NCBI GenBank assembly: GCA_026168455.1
Contig: CM047431.1
Location: 1,660,598 to 1,724,597, forward strand
Direction of reading: 5' to 3'
DNA from: Theocolax elegans
Lineage: Eukaryota > Arthropoda > Insecta > Hymenoptera > Cerocephalidae
Length of the DNA stretch: 64,000 nucleotides
In this document: positions 1 to 11,310 of the stretch, in pieces
Layout: every line of letters begins with the position of its first letter
Numbering within the stretch: position 1 is the stretch's first letter
The notes under the pieces: model-generated
What the model was told of the DNA's origin: nothing
Seen by the model: the letters and a program-made list of their open reading frames with translations, nothing else
The model's database searches: none
Translations under genes and position numbers: made by a program

Positions 1-47
1 TTTACTGCGAAAGGGTGCAAAATGGAATTGGACACTACAACATTCTA

Positions 48-1157
48 AGGCCTTTAAGAAATTAAAACAGAATTTTTTAAATACCGTTTGTTTAAGTCAT
101 ATTCTTCCTAATAAAATATTTAAATTACAGACTGATGCAAGTGATTCTGGAATAAGTGGCGTTTTGTATCAAATCGATGATAATGGTAATCATCGAATAG
201 TTGCACTCGTGAGTATGCCTTTCTATCGCCGAATCTGCTTACACAACTTGTGAAAAAGAATTACTTGCAATCATATATTCAGTTTCTAAATTACGAGATT
301 ATTTAATAGCAAATCATTTTGAAATCATAACGGATCATAAAGGCTTATTATTTTTATCATCAACAATGTTTCACAATAGTCGGCTCATAAGATGGAATTT
401 ATTACTTCAACAGTATAATTATACAATCAAGTTCTGTAAGGGTTCTGATAATATAGTTGCAGACTTCTTTAGCAGAAATCCAGAGAGTAAGTTTTTAGAA
501 GATAGGTCAAATGAAACATTAACAATAACAGCTTTACAACAATATTTTTCACCCGAAATAAATAATAAAGAAAATATATTAAAGATAATGTATGTATTAA
601 TGAAAGATAAGTCTTTACATGACGATATAAAGAATCTATCTAGATTGCAACATGAAGATGTTGTAATAAAAAAATTAATTGAGGCGCGTAAAAATAATGA
701 AGAACTATCTCAACTTAAAATTTATAATAATATTATTTTCCAATGCGAAAAGGGCAGTAATATTTGGCGAATTATTATACCGGAAATAATGAAACAAAAA
801 TTAATTAATCAGATTCACGAAAAGCTTGGACATCCCGGAGTATACAAAACATTCAATTACATAAAAAAGTTTATTATTGGCGCGCAATGCACAAGGACAT
901 TAAAAAATACATTATCACTTGTGACATATGTCAACGTTTAAAATATTTGTCAATTCCAATGGAAGGAGAATTTCAAATAATTACAGCATCTGCTCCATCT
1001 GAGATGGTCACTGTAGATTTTTATGGTCCTTTGCCTCGCGCTAGGGGGGGGAGTAGAATACCTGTTCGTTGTAGTCGATGTATTCTCAAAGTATGTTACC
1101 TTATATACAATGAAAAAGGCTACAACACGTGCTTGTTTAAATCGCATATTTAATGAT
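48..1157 (+). pseudogene. Ty3/Gypsy pol fragment: RNase H and integrase N-terminal half, first copy
   Basis: This is the RNase H to integrase portion of a Ty3/Gypsy polyprotein; the RT domain lies outside the window. RNase H is recognised by LQTDASDSG near 127 and by ITDHKGLLF and VADFFSRNP further on. A frameshift near 210-225 separates its two halves. The integrase zinc motif (HEKLGH, then CDIC) follows, then the first catalytic Asp in TVDFYGPLP near 1013. A run of eight G at about 1044-1051 moves the reading frame: the strand VVVDVFSKYV is in the next frame. Coding stops at 1157, where a foreign LTR-like sequence begins. Frameshifts and the insertion make it non-functional. The family call is secure; the lineage within Gypsy is not determined. 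Confidence 0.85.
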
Positions 1158-1800
1158 TGTGACGTTGTAAAATACAACGCACAAGTATATGCACATGGCT
1201 TGTATTTACAAGTCATGTGCATGCATAACTGTTACTTTATAATAGCTCGCGATCGCGTCGCAGGTAGCGAATCCCTCGCAGACGGACCGAAGTGCACCGA
1301 TGCACTTTAATATAAGCACTGATACCCACGGTATGGGTATGTTTTAGAGTCAAAGCCGACGAACGACGCGACCGATACCCGACGGTAGTACGCGGATTAC
1401 GACCCAGACCACGGCCGAGAGGTATCGTGAGCCAAGGACCGAGCCCAGGTCGTCTCACGATACCTGGCGAATCCGATGCTGATGTCAACAAGACGGGAGG
1501 TTAGGCGGCGTCCTAACCTCAACCGTCACACGTGCTCAGCAGACGACGACGGCTGAGATGGCGCATGGGTGCGCGCACGCCCGAACTACGTACTAGTAGT
1601 CGGGAGAGCCAGGGTGTTCCCCACCTTACACCCGTATACCGGGGAACGCGGCACCGACGGCGACGATCGTGCGGCACTAGGCTTGGTGCGCGGGGAAGGG
1701 GGAATCACTCGAGCAGCGAGAGTGTTGCGCGCGCGAAGATGCTCGAGTGACCGACCGTAGTGGGATAATGGGTGGGAGCGCGCGGAGCGAGGAAAGCGCG
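1158..1800 (+). mobile_element. 5' part of the inserted LTR-like element, duplicated copy
   Basis: This segment is the first ~643 bp of the insertion seen complete at 2910-4958, carried along in the tandem duplication. It starts TGTGACG and is GC-richer than the surrounding pol sequence. It ends abruptly at the duplication junction (1800/1801), not at an LTR end. No domain is recognisable in its short reading frames. Confidence 0.7.
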
Positions 1801-2909
1801 AGGCCTTTAAGAAATTAAAACAGAATTTTTTAAATACCGTTTGTTTAAGTCATATTCTTCCTAATAAATATTTAAATTACAGACTGATGCAAGTGATTCT
1901 GGAATAAGTGGCGTTTTGTATCAAATCGATGATAATGGTAATCATCGAATAGTTGCACTCGTGAGTATGCCTTTCTATCGCCGAATCTGCTTACACAACT
2001 TGTGAAAAAGAATTACTTGCAATCATATATTCAGTTTCTAAATTACGAGATTATTTAATAGCAAATCATTTTGAAATCATAACGGATCATAAAGGCTTAT
2101 TATTTTTATCATCAACAATGTTTCACAATAGTCGGCTCATAAGATGGAATTTATTACTTCAACAGTATAATTATACAATCAAGTTCTGTAAGGGTTCTGA
2201 TAATATAGTTGCAGACTTCTTTAGCAGAAATCCAGAGAGTAAGTTTTAGAAGATAGGTCAAATGAAACATTAACAATAACAGCTTTACAACAATATTTTT
2301 CACCCGAAATAAATAATAAAGAAAATATATTAAAGATAATGTATGTATTAATGAAAGATAAGTCTTTACATGACGATATAAAGAATCTATCTAGATTGCA
2401 ACATGAAGATGTTGTAATAAAAAAATTAATTGAGGCGCGTAAAAATAATGAAGAACTATCTCAACTTAAAATTTATAATAATATTATTTTCCAATGCGAA
2501 AAGGGCAGTAATATTTGGCGAATTATTATACCGGAAATAATGAAACAAAAATTAATTAATCAGATTCACGAAAAGCTTGGACATCCCGGAGTATACAAAA
2601 CATTCAATTACATAAAAAAGTTTTATTATTGGCGCGCAATGCACAAGGACATTAAAAAATACATTATCACTTGTGACATATGTCAACGTTTAAAATATTT
2701 GTCAATTCCAATGGAAGGAGAATTTCAAATAATTACAGCATCTGCTCCATCTGAGATGGTCACTGTAGATTTTTATGGTCCTTTGCCTCGCGCTAGGGGG
2801 GGGAGTAGAATACCTGTTCGTTGTAGTCGATGTATTCTCAAAGTATGTTACCTTATATACAATGAAAAAGGCTACAACACGTGCTTGTTTAAATCGCATA
2901 TTTAATGAT
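1801..2909 (+). pseudogene. Ty3/Gypsy pol fragment: RNase H and integrase N-terminal half, second copy
   Basis: This second copy of the RNase H/integrase segment is nearly base-identical to 48-1157. Here one frame is open over the integrase zinc domain (2339-2905), because the T-run near 2622 has one more T than copy 1. The zinc motif (HEKLGH, CDIC) therefore reads directly into TVDFYGPLP. A T-run near 2245 has one T fewer than copy 1, so the frame breaks there instead. The eight-G frameshift is the same. Only this copy connects, across the 2910-4958 insertion, to the rest of the integrase at 4959. It is therefore the copy in the ancestral arrangement. Confidence 0.85.
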
Positions 2910-4958
2910 TGTGACGTTGTAAAATACAACGCACAAGTATATGCACATGGCTTGTATTTACAAGTCATGTGCATGCATAACTGTTACTTTATAATAGCTC
3001 GCGATCGCGTCGCAGGTAGCGAATCCCTCGCAGACGGACCGAAGTGCACCGATGCACTTTAATATAAGCACTGATACCCACGGTATGGGTATGTTTTAGA
3101 GTCAAAGCCGACGAACGACGCGACCGATACCCGACGGTAGTACGCGGATTACGACCCAGACCACGGCCGAGAGGTATCGTGAGCCAAGGACCGAGCCCAG
3201 GTCGTCTCACGATACCTGGCGAATCCGATGCTGATGTCAACAAGACGGGAGGTTAGGCGGCGTCCTAACCTCAACCGTCACACGTGCTCAGCAGACGACG
3301 ACGGCTGAGATGGCGCATGGGTGCGCGCACGCCCGAACTACGTACTAGTAGTCGGGAGAGCCAGGGTGTTCCCCACCTTACACCCGTATACCGGGGAACG
3401 CGGCACCGACGGCGACGATCGTGCGGCACTAGGCTTGGTGCGCGGGGAAGGGGGAATCACTCGAGCAGCGAGAGTGTTGCGCGCGCGAAGATGCTCGAGT
3501 GACCGACCGTAGTGGGATAATGGGTGGGAGCGCGCGGAGCGAGGAAAGCGCGAGTAGAGTAGGAGTCGCGGTATACCTAATTTATACGTGCGAAGGTATA
3601 CCGCGGCATACTAGAATATATATATATAGATATAGACGGCGCGCACACCTATGTATTGGTGTATACTATTGTATATAGCGCGCGCACGTATATAATACTA
3701 TATTAATTAATTTAGCTAGATAGCGTAATTAATTTTAAATAAAAATTCTGTAGATCCGTCGGTAGAGTTGGGACGATTTTTAATAATTTTATAGTATGTA
3801 TATAGTTGTAAATAGTTGTTGGAATTAAATATTAATTATGGTATGAGTGTGTCGGGGTAGTTAGTATGAATTATATAGCCGGTAGGCACGGGGCGGCAGC
3901 ACCGACTGGGTTACCGATCTGGTAATTAATCATTTGTAATGCGCGCCTTCCGAGTGTCGGGGATGATTGGTTGCGTGATCAACCCAATAATGAACAGGTT
4001 GGTGGTGACGTAAACCACTATTATTGGATAATCGGCCTTGACGGAAATAAGATCAAGGCTGACTACGCGTATCGATCACGCAATCAACCACCCTAATCAA
4101 CGCCGGTAGATAAGGAGTATAGTAAGATAGAGCAGGATAGTGATAGGGTGGGGAGGAAAATCCTTAATTTTGGGGATCAAGCCACGCCGCGAGCCGGATG
4201 AAGAAGCCGGTCTCGACGATTCGCTACCTGATCGTCCGAGGAGATAGTCGATTCGCTACCCGATCGTCCGAGGAGATTGTCGATTCGCTACCTGATTGTC
4301 CGACGAGGCAGTCGATTTTTGTAGAGTAGAGTTTTCTGAGTAGTAGTATTTTCGAGGCAGCGTAGCCATTTTCTTCCTTTTGTTGCGAGTTGAGTAAAGT
4401 AGAGTTGTAGTCGAGAAGTAGAGTTGCGCGGTATTGGAGCTGAGAAGTTTATTAGGCGAGTAATATTTACGGTTAGCCCGACGGGCGGCCGAATTATTTT
4501 AAATATTTAAATAGCATAATTTTATATATTTGCCGGACGGACGGAGTTGCGTGAGTGTGTGCACGTGTGTGAGAGTGGGTCGCGGATCGCGTTAATATTG
4601 TGTCGGTGCCGGAATTGTTATATTATTTTTCTTAAAAGTTTTAATAAATTACGTTGAAGGTGATTATTATTGAATTCGTGAGTGTTATTTCATATTTCCC
4701 TTTACTCTAAAAGCCGCCGGTTCCGAGGTGGTCAGCCGTCGGGATTCCCTCTGTGACGAGGAGTCGAGGTGGAGATTTGCCGGGTTGCCGAGTAGTGTTG
4801 TAATGTAGTAATTATTTCATTTTTATTTAAATATCGCCAGGCGCCCAACTAAATATAAATCGGCGATATCTAGTCATTTTCAACGTCGCTACGACGGAAC
4901 CTCCGTCGGCCTTTAATTTAATTTAATTAGATTTTTCCCGACGAAAAGTAGCGTCGCA
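2910..4958 (+). mobile_element. LTR-like insertion (probable solo LTR, ~2.05 kb) inside the integrase
   Basis: Bases 2910-4958 interrupt integrase coding sequence that resumes at 4959 with ISKCGQPKKILSDHG. The ends are TGTGACG and CGTCGCA, an inverted TG...CA pair matching at six of seven positions, as expected of an LTR. Flanks are TGAT on the left and GACT on the right, so any target duplication is imperfect (one base apparently lost). The sequence is non-coding, has an AATAAA-type signal near 4650 and CpG-rich stretches, and holds no gag or pol. I infer a solo LTR. The family was not identified. Confidence 0.6.
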
Positions 4959-5627
4959 GACTATATCAGTAAATGTGGTCAACCTAAAAAAATATTAAGT
5001 GACCATGGCTCGCAATTTACGTCACCGGTTTGGAAAAACACTCTCGAAAAAGCGGGAATTAAAGTACTTTACAGTTCGATACGCCACCCCCAATCTAATC
5101 CGACCGAACGAGTAATGCGCGAAATCGGTAGGTTGTTCAGGACCTTTTGCAGTCAGAAACATACAACGTGGGTTGAATATGTACCAAAAATACAAAATTT
5201 ATTGAATATCACTACCCATTTTACGACTGAATTAACCCCACAAGAACTTCATTTTGGTAAGCCTATTTATGATGAAATAAAAAAAATTGTATCATTTCCG
5301 CAGCTTCCTGAAATAAACAGAGAATATCTTATAACGTTAGCACACAAAAATATAATCAAAAATTACAATAGACGCATTAAAAATCAAAAGAGTATATCCA
5401 AAGTGGACCTTAAACCTGGAGATTTAGTTTTGCTTCGTGTAAAGCATCTTTCAAACGCTTTAGACAAGGTAACCCATAAATTCTTTAATTTATTTGAAGG
5501 GCCTTACAAAATTTCTCGTACGATCGGAACAAACGCGTTTGTATTAGTCGAAATAAACGATTCAAATAAAGAAATAGGAACCTATAACAGAGCAAATCTT
5601 AGAAAATATTATTCGCGTACGCTTTGA
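4959..5627 (+). pseudogene. Ty3/Gypsy integrase C-terminal half
   Basis: This is the continuation of the integrase broken at 2909. It supplies the second catalytic Asp (ILSDHGSQF near 5000) and the catalytic Glu (HPQSNPTERVM near 5100). The C-terminal domain follows, with KVDLKPGDLVLLR and FNLFEGPYKI, typical of Ty3/Gypsy integrases. The stop codon is at 5625-5627. It has no start codon of its own; in the intact element it was internal to pol. The insertion separates D1 from D2 and E, so the enzyme cannot be made. No envelope gene follows; an AT-rich 670-bp stretch leads to the polypurine tract. Confidence 0.85.
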
Positions 5628-6297
5628 AAGTCGCATATGTTTATTAATTAAAAATAAGTAAATAAAGCAAAAAATAAGTGTAATAGAAAAAATATATATA
5701 AATTATATAAAACATTAATTTCTATATAATTAATATGAAATTTATAAAATATTATAAAGCAATAGAAATAACGTTTTAAAAAATGACGTGATTAAGAATC
5801 TGAAATAATAATAATATAGTGATTAGTCTAGTTTTCTATAAATAAAATAGATATTAAGATAATGTAGTTATTAAATATAATGATATTATATTCAATACTT
5901 TAGCGATGTACAGATAATAAATTAATTATATATTAAGATTTCAAAATAATAATATTTTGAATTGCGCTAAGAAAGTAATTTATGATTGTCTTATGCGATT
6001 AGTTTTAATAGTATTAATAATTATACAAATGCGAATTTTAGTAGAATGAATTTTGATATCAAACGTTTTTATAAAGGTTTATATATAGTCTACAGCGAAC
6101 ATATGAGTACTCCTATGATCGATTATTTAGATGTTATGTAAATAGTGTTAAAATTATAAAAATGTAAAAGTTAATCAATTAATACAAAAAACCGTTTGAG
6201 TAAAACGAATAAATAATAATTGAAACGCTTGATCGTAAAAGGTAATATCAATAATAGTCGGCTCTGTATCATTTTTGCTTATAATTACAAATTAAGC
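5628..6297. other. AT-rich, no gene seen
   Basis: This is the 3' non-coding part of the Gypsy element between the integrase stop and the polypurine tract. It is rich in A and T, with stop codons in all frames. Confidence 0.6.
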
Positions 6298-6313
6298 AAA
6301 AAAGGGGGGGAAT
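6298..6313 (+). other. Polypurine tract of the first Ty3/Gypsy element
   Basis: Six A, seven G and AAT sit directly before TGTAACAG at 6314. A purine run immediately 5' of a TG is the plus-strand primer site expected next to a 3' LTR. Confidence 0.65.
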
Positions 6314-7246
6314 TGTAACAGTTTCAATTCCGATTACTAAGTAAAATCGAATATTACGATATAAAACCTCTGGAGTGGGGTTAATAAGGCGGTGACCAAA
6401 AGGAAATTTCGAGGAACAAGTGGTAATCGCTAATGAGTCGTCGATGGTGCTAGTTCGGCTACCTAAAGTTTTGCACTGTTTGAAGAGTAACAGTAAAAAT
6501 ATCAATAATGACGACCGAATAAAAGATATACAAATAAAAGCGACAGAACAAAGTTCCTCGTAAAAGTATCAATACGCCATCATCAACTACACCGATGAAG
6601 AATAAAACAAGTACGACTGTTTGTCAAGATTGCGCCTTTTCTTCCTCGCAAAAGTATTAATACGCCATCATCAACTACACCGATGAAGAATAAAACAAGT
6701 ACGACTGTTCGTCAAGATTGCGCCTTTTCTTTTAAAATTAATAGGTATATAAATTAGGTAAATTTGTTTATAATGTACTTTGTTGAAAATAGTTTTTGGA
6801 TTTTTTGTATTAATTGATTTTACTTATAAAACTTATTGTAAAACAAAAATTATTAAATATATAAAATTAAAAGATTAAAATGTGTCTTCTTATGTAAGTC
6901 AAAATAATATTATTACAGTATATTATATAGAAAATTGTAAGAAAAAAAAATTTAGTTTTGAGAAAAAGAATGTTGGCCATTGGTTTGCGCATCGTTTAAT
7001 TAAGAAATCAAAGTACTTTATTTGTTTATGCTCCTGATAATTCTTAATTTTATGATTGAACATTCACTACGCAGATCGTCTGTATTAGCAATATAATATA
7101 CTAGCTTAGCAGCCGCCGCGTCAACCGCGCGGCCAAGCATAACGTTTTATTATAAATAGAAATAAACAATATACAGAAAAGTGCGACAGACACGACACTT
7201 TCGACCAATTACAGAGCGTTTAAACAGAACATTACATTAGCCATCA
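6314..7246 (+). mobile_element. Start of a 3' LTR; right end not fixed
   Basis: The sequence starts with TG directly after the polypurine tract. The 5' LTR lies outside the window, so the right end cannot be set by comparison; an ACATTACA at 7239-7246 is one possible terminus. It contains an internal 87-bp duplication and no coding region. Confidence 0.4.
6556..6731 (+). repeat. Two tandem copies of an 87-bp unit
   Basis: The unit beginning CCTCG(T/C)AAAAGTAT starts at 6556 and again at 6643. The copies differ by a few transitions. It lies inside the presumed LTR, where duplications of U3 segments are common. Confidence 0.9.
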
Positions 7247-7300
7247 GTTTTATAATAAGGTGATATCACAATTCTGGTAAGACCATCATTGAAAACGTAA

Positions 7301-7576
7301 GTTCAATCCAGGCATATTAACAGAAAACAATACAAATGTTTCGTTGAGTATAAGCCAAATGGTATTGGTTGTTCTAGCATCTTAAGATACTGTTGTGATT
7401 GTGCTAACGGTAACCGTACTATAGGATGTTGTGCGCATATTGCTGCCATAATCTATTATCTTTCGCATGGAAGATATTTATCAAAAATATTACGACCAGC
7501 TGAAATTCTGTCTAAAATGTTTCTTAATGATCAAATTGAAGTGTGTATTGATGAAGATAGTGACAATGATGAGTGA
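7301..7576 (+). pseudogene. C-terminal fragment with SWIM-type zinc finger (transposon-derived)
   Basis: An open frame from 7301 to a TGA at 7574 encodes CCDCANGNRTIGCCAHIAAI followed by YYLSHGRY and an acidic tail ending DEDSDNDE. The C-x-C...C-x-H arrangement (CDC...CCAH) is the SWIM zinc-finger pattern, found in MULE-type transposases and in many insect transposon-derived proteins. The frame has no start codon and is preceded by a stop (TAA at 7298). It is therefore a 3' fragment of about 91 codons. I see no transposase core or terminal repeats nearby. The motif call is good; the parent family is inference. Confidence 0.6.
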
Positions 7577-7903
7577 ATCATTTTTTCTATTGTGAACATT
7601 CGTTATTTTTAAAAAGCTACTTGTATACGTTTCATAATTTATAAATTTAAATAGCCTATGAAGATAATAAATTATACTTTGTACGAATCAAACATACTTA
7701 ACTTTAATTCCTTTTTACCCGTTAATTATTACTGTCAATAGATTTTGAATAATCAATTAAGTAGAGGCAGATAAGTCAATAATTAATAGAAGTAGGTATA
7801 GGGTGGTATGGCGAGACGTAAACAAACCCCCACCACGCGGCCCCGCGAGGCCCGGGCGTAGGGCCGGTATGGTGAGACGAGTCTATTTGTAGCCGCGGCG
7901 CCA
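7577..7903. other. No gene seen
   Basis: AT-rich sequence to about 7790, then a GC-rich stretch leading into minisatellites. No domain is recognisable. Confidence 0.5.
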
Positions 7904-8048
7904 GTGCACCAGATGTGCCCTCTCTCTCGCACCCACGCTGTCACACTCTCCCTCTCTCTCGCACCCATGCTCGCGCTTGCTTCCTCTCTCTCTCGCACCC
8001 ATGCTCGCGCTTGCTTCCTCTCTCTCGCACCCGCGGTCTCCCACTCTG
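7904..8048 (+). repeat. Minisatellite of CTCTCTCTCGCACCC-type units
   Basis: Short units combining a CT run with GCACCCA(T/C)GCT recur about five times. Both strands stay open for long stretches here because of the repeat, giving Arg/Glu-rich or Ser/Leu-rich frames that I do not consider genes. Confidence 0.8.
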
Positions 8049-8285
8049 GCGTGCATCTAAGGAGCTGGTATAGCGCGATGTACACAACGCCGATACTCCC
8101 ACTCCTCGGCAACCTCTCTCTTTCTCTCTCGCGCTGTCTACGACTCTGGCGTGCATCTAAGGGCTGGTATAGCGCGATGTACACAACGCCGATACTCCCA
8201 CTCCTCGGCAACCTCTCTCTTTCTCTCTTGCGGTGTCTACGACTTCGACGTGCATCTATGGGTTGGTATAGCGCAGCCCTCGGTT
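8049..8285 (+). repeat. ~100-bp tandem repeat, about 2.3 copies
   Basis: GTGCATCTA starts at about 8051, 8151 and 8250. Each time it is followed by (G)GGNTGGTATAGCGC, and the first two copies continue into identical sequence ending in a CT-rich run. It abuts the Polinton fragment. Confidence 0.85.
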
Positions 8286-8370
8286 TTGGAGCTGGATATG
8301 CAGAGACGTATCTATTATAGACAATGCGTCGATATACCGAATTGGTCTCTCTTCTGTACAAATTAATGAG

Positions 8371-9459
8371 TTAAAGGTATATATAAGAAGGAAAAAAAGT
8401 AATGTGGTTATAGTGCACACGTTCAATTTTTAATTGTTGCTCACTGGCTACGCGGTGTGATCCCACGCGCGCTAACTCTTCGGTGTAAAAGATTCCGTCA
8501 ATCACCTCGTTGTTCAAATCTCGCAATTCGTAAATATATATATATTATCGTCGTAAAATTCGATTTACAATAAATATTTCTTCGCTGAAGTTTTTTTCAA
8601 AACCTTTCTCGAACGTTGCCTTTGACCTACTGATGCGGACGTGATCCCCGACGCTGTATTTAGGATATTTAATAGGATTCCCATTTTGCTTTATCCCCCT
8701 CTTCTGTAAATTCTCTCGGGCTTGCACTGCATTGCACAAATCAACCTCTGCTGGTTTCATTTTTATTCCAGAATGTGTAGAATTATTGTATGCGTACACA
8801 ATTTTTTGTATTACATCAATATAACGATTCGTATTTTGATGCGTGAAATATCTCCAAACTCGCTCTTTAATAGTGCAATTTAGCCGTTCAACTACAGCCG
8901 CTTTCACATCGGGATTTCGAGCCACCCGAAAACGAATGTTATGTTTTTTTAAAACATTTTGCAGTGCTGCACCTAAAAATTCCTTGCCTCTATCTGTTTG
9001 GAGGTGCACCGGTTTCCTACCCTCAGACCGTTTTAAAATTTTCTCAAAGGCATTGGCTACAGTGACTGCAGACTTGTCGCGTAATGGTTCGACCCATGCA
9101 AACTTACTTAAAATGTCGATAACTACTAGTAAATAGCAAAAACCATCATTCGCTTTTTTTATAGATGTTAATTAGCATAAATCAGCTTCCCAAACATCGT
9201 CCACGTTGGAAACGTTGTAGTGTAATCTTGGAAATTTTCGACGTATAGGTTTGTGTAAGGTGTAAGCGTCTTGATTGCTTAGCCATTCGTGCAAACGTTC
9301 CCGCTGTTTTTTCGATAACGATTTGCCTTTTGCTTTCACAAGTGCGGCGATCTTGCTAGCTTTTGTCTCGGTGATCAATATTATTGATATAACCCTCGCT
9401 GATCTCTGAAAATGATAATACATGGAAAATAAAAGTGATAAAAAAACAGTAGAATACAT
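8371..9459 (-). pseudogene. Polinton/Maverick integrase, with two in-frame stops
   Basis: This is a retroviral-like integrase of a Polinton (Maverick), a large self-synthesising DNA transposon. The reading frame starts upstream with KSLSKKQRERLHEWLSNQ. It reaches the first catalytic Asp in VWEADL and hits TAA at 9170-9172. It then continues in the same frame through CYLLVVIDILSKFAWVEPL, the second Asp (LQTDRGKEFLG) and the Glu (AAVVERLNCTIKERVW). A second in-frame TAA lies at 8543-8545, just before a TA run. The C-terminal barrel follows (YELRDLNNEVIDGIFYTEEL), ending at 8371. Both stops are single codons without frame change. It is adjacent to polB on the same strand. The catalytic triad is preserved, but the gene is dead. 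Confidence 0.85.
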
Positions 9460-9532
9460 TTTACTGTGTTATTTATTCAATAAAAAATGTGTACATATTT
9501 TACGTATTTTCAATATTTATAATATTTTTACT

Positions 9533-11310
9533 TTAATTCGACTTGTAACCATATGGTACCGAACGGTGTTACGATATATATCGCCGCTTTTTCAATACAA
9601 CTGTACATGTCTTCGATTCATTACAAGTCAAAATTTCATTCACTGTGTATCGTCGAATCGCTTGACAATTAACAATTATTGCGGTATTTAAATTAGCATC
9701 GCATTCATCTTCACACACATTCTTGGTATCGGTAAAGCATCGAGCATATTCTTAATACTATCAAAATTTATGCCTAATGAATTTTTAAAATTTAGAGATA
9801 CACCCTTTCCTTTACAGCTCTGCACAATGTCACCCGATGGTGTAATAGCTTTATAAGCATAAAATTTCGGGGCGACTGCGACCATATTTTTCCCGTAACC
9901 CTCCAGTTTGTCGGTCATACCACCCAAAAGATTATTTAAGAGTGGCTCGTATTCGCTCGCATCAGTTTCATCTTTCCTTACAAATATACAAGAATCGGTA
10001 TCACAATATAACAATCTTTCGCCGAGTTGCGCCATGTACTTATACAATTCCAACCGCACTTGAGCGGTTGTGTACGCAGCTATGACAACATTTGTATTTG
10101 GTGACGTTCCATTGCTTCTTCTACATACCGCCAATTCACATACAAAATTTCATCATTTACGGGTATTATAGAAAAAATTTCTTTGTCGGGTGACGTAATT
10201 AGTTCTAAAAATTTCTGACGCGACTTTACAACTGTCGTCTGTTTTAAATTTGAGCTTTGACCGAATTTACCCCACTGTGTGTTTAACATCAGTTTTGAAA
10301 CAGCTCTCAACCCTACATTCCGCTCAATTTTTGCACGATTTAACTTAATACCTTTATTGCGCTCGTAATCTTGCAGATATTGCAAAATGGATTCCTCGTC
10401 GACGCATTCTGTGGGGAATCCACTTGCCTCTTGTTTTATTTTCAACAACGTACTCGTGAAAAAGACCTCCTTGCACTCCGTCGAACAGCGTAATTTCGTA
10501 CTGCCAGATTATATATATCTCGGTTATGCGATAACCGAGCTCGACAGCTTTACGCAATTCGTCTACCACCCACGTTCCCGAAAACTCGCGGTCCGCAACG
10601 GAATCGTGATTGCACTCGCCATTGTTCATTTCTTCGCAACAAGACCGGCAAAGTGCAAACAGCAAACGGTTGTGCATTTTAACTGGCAAAATGGGAAGAT
10701 ACAAATTGCGCGGAGGTAAAATCTTGCATTTGACGAGGCCTTCAACGCGTGTTAGATCATTTATGTCGCTACCCGTTAATTCACCACACTCTTCACCCAT
10801 CCAAATTCGCGGATGACCAACAGGATATTTGTCTCTCTTACAAATAAACGGGTAAAGAGAACATATATCCGTGTATTTAATCTGCTCTCCCTGTTTAATT
10901 TCATAAAAAGGTACAATATTTTCAGTGCGACCCCCGAAAAATGCGTCGCGTGGATTGAGTGTTATTTTATGAATTAATGGGTGCGATTTTAAGTAAAGAT
11001 CTATTTCCGGATTTGATTGCTTTAATTTATTAAACTGGCATTTCCAAATATAACGTACCTCATACCCGAATTCACGCATTTTTTGGAGTTTATGCTGTGT
11101 ATTTTCGTAAACTTCGTCAAACGATCGATCGTAAACTACTTGTTTGTTGCGGGATTTTGCAAATATGTCGGGCATCCGTGAATGCACCCTTCAAATTCGA
11201 ATACGACTCCTTTTTGCTCCGAACTTAGAGCTGGTGTTACGATATGAGGCTCAGCTCGCAGAATTTGCGACCTTACTATGTTGTTCTTATTGTATAACAA
11301 AGAAATATAA
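9533..11310 (-). pseudogene. Polinton protein-primed DNA polymerase B, C-terminal two thirds
   Basis: This is the family-B, protein-primed DNA polymerase of the Polinton. Visible in order: EFEGCIHGCP near 11200 (exonuclease/linker region), motif A (YTDICSLYPF near 10855), motif B (LMLNTQWGKFGQ near 10270), motif C (YCDTDS near 10000), the strand APKFYAY, and a C-terminus KKRRYIS...VPYGYKSN with stop at 9533. The frame shifts near 11160, 10450, 10090 and 9715, and there is an in-frame stop near 9572, so no full product is possible. The N-terminal part lies further up in three pieces (13595-13687, 15295-15882, 27529-27720). About 1 kb of expected coding between CxxC zinc motifs and 11310 is missing. 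Confidence 0.85.

Larger units (their letters stand above)
48..3552 (+). repeat. Tandem duplication of a 1.75-kb block (48-1800 and 1801-3552)
   Basis: The block starting AGGCCTTTAAG at 48 recurs at 1801, and the copies run in parallel to GGAAAGCGCG at 1800 and 3552. Each holds Ty3/Gypsy RNase H and integrase coding sequence plus the first ~643 bp of an inserted LTR-like element. The differences I could find are homopolymer lengths: an A-run near 115, a T-run near 493 and a T-run near 870. Either a very recent duplication or an assembly duplication. Confidence 0.9.

Noticed and set aside
1158..1760. Arg-rich short ORFs in the CpG-rich insert
   Set aside because: Overlapping frames on both strands in LTR-like DNA, with no recognisable protein.
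7291..7320. Possible short intron GTAAGT...AACAG before the SWIM fragment
   Set aside because: Only 27 bp between donor and acceptor, too short for an insect intron.
7783..8361. 192-codon and 138-codon open frames on both strands
   Set aside because: They are produced by minisatellite sequence that lacks stops; the peptides are low-complexity repeats with no domain.
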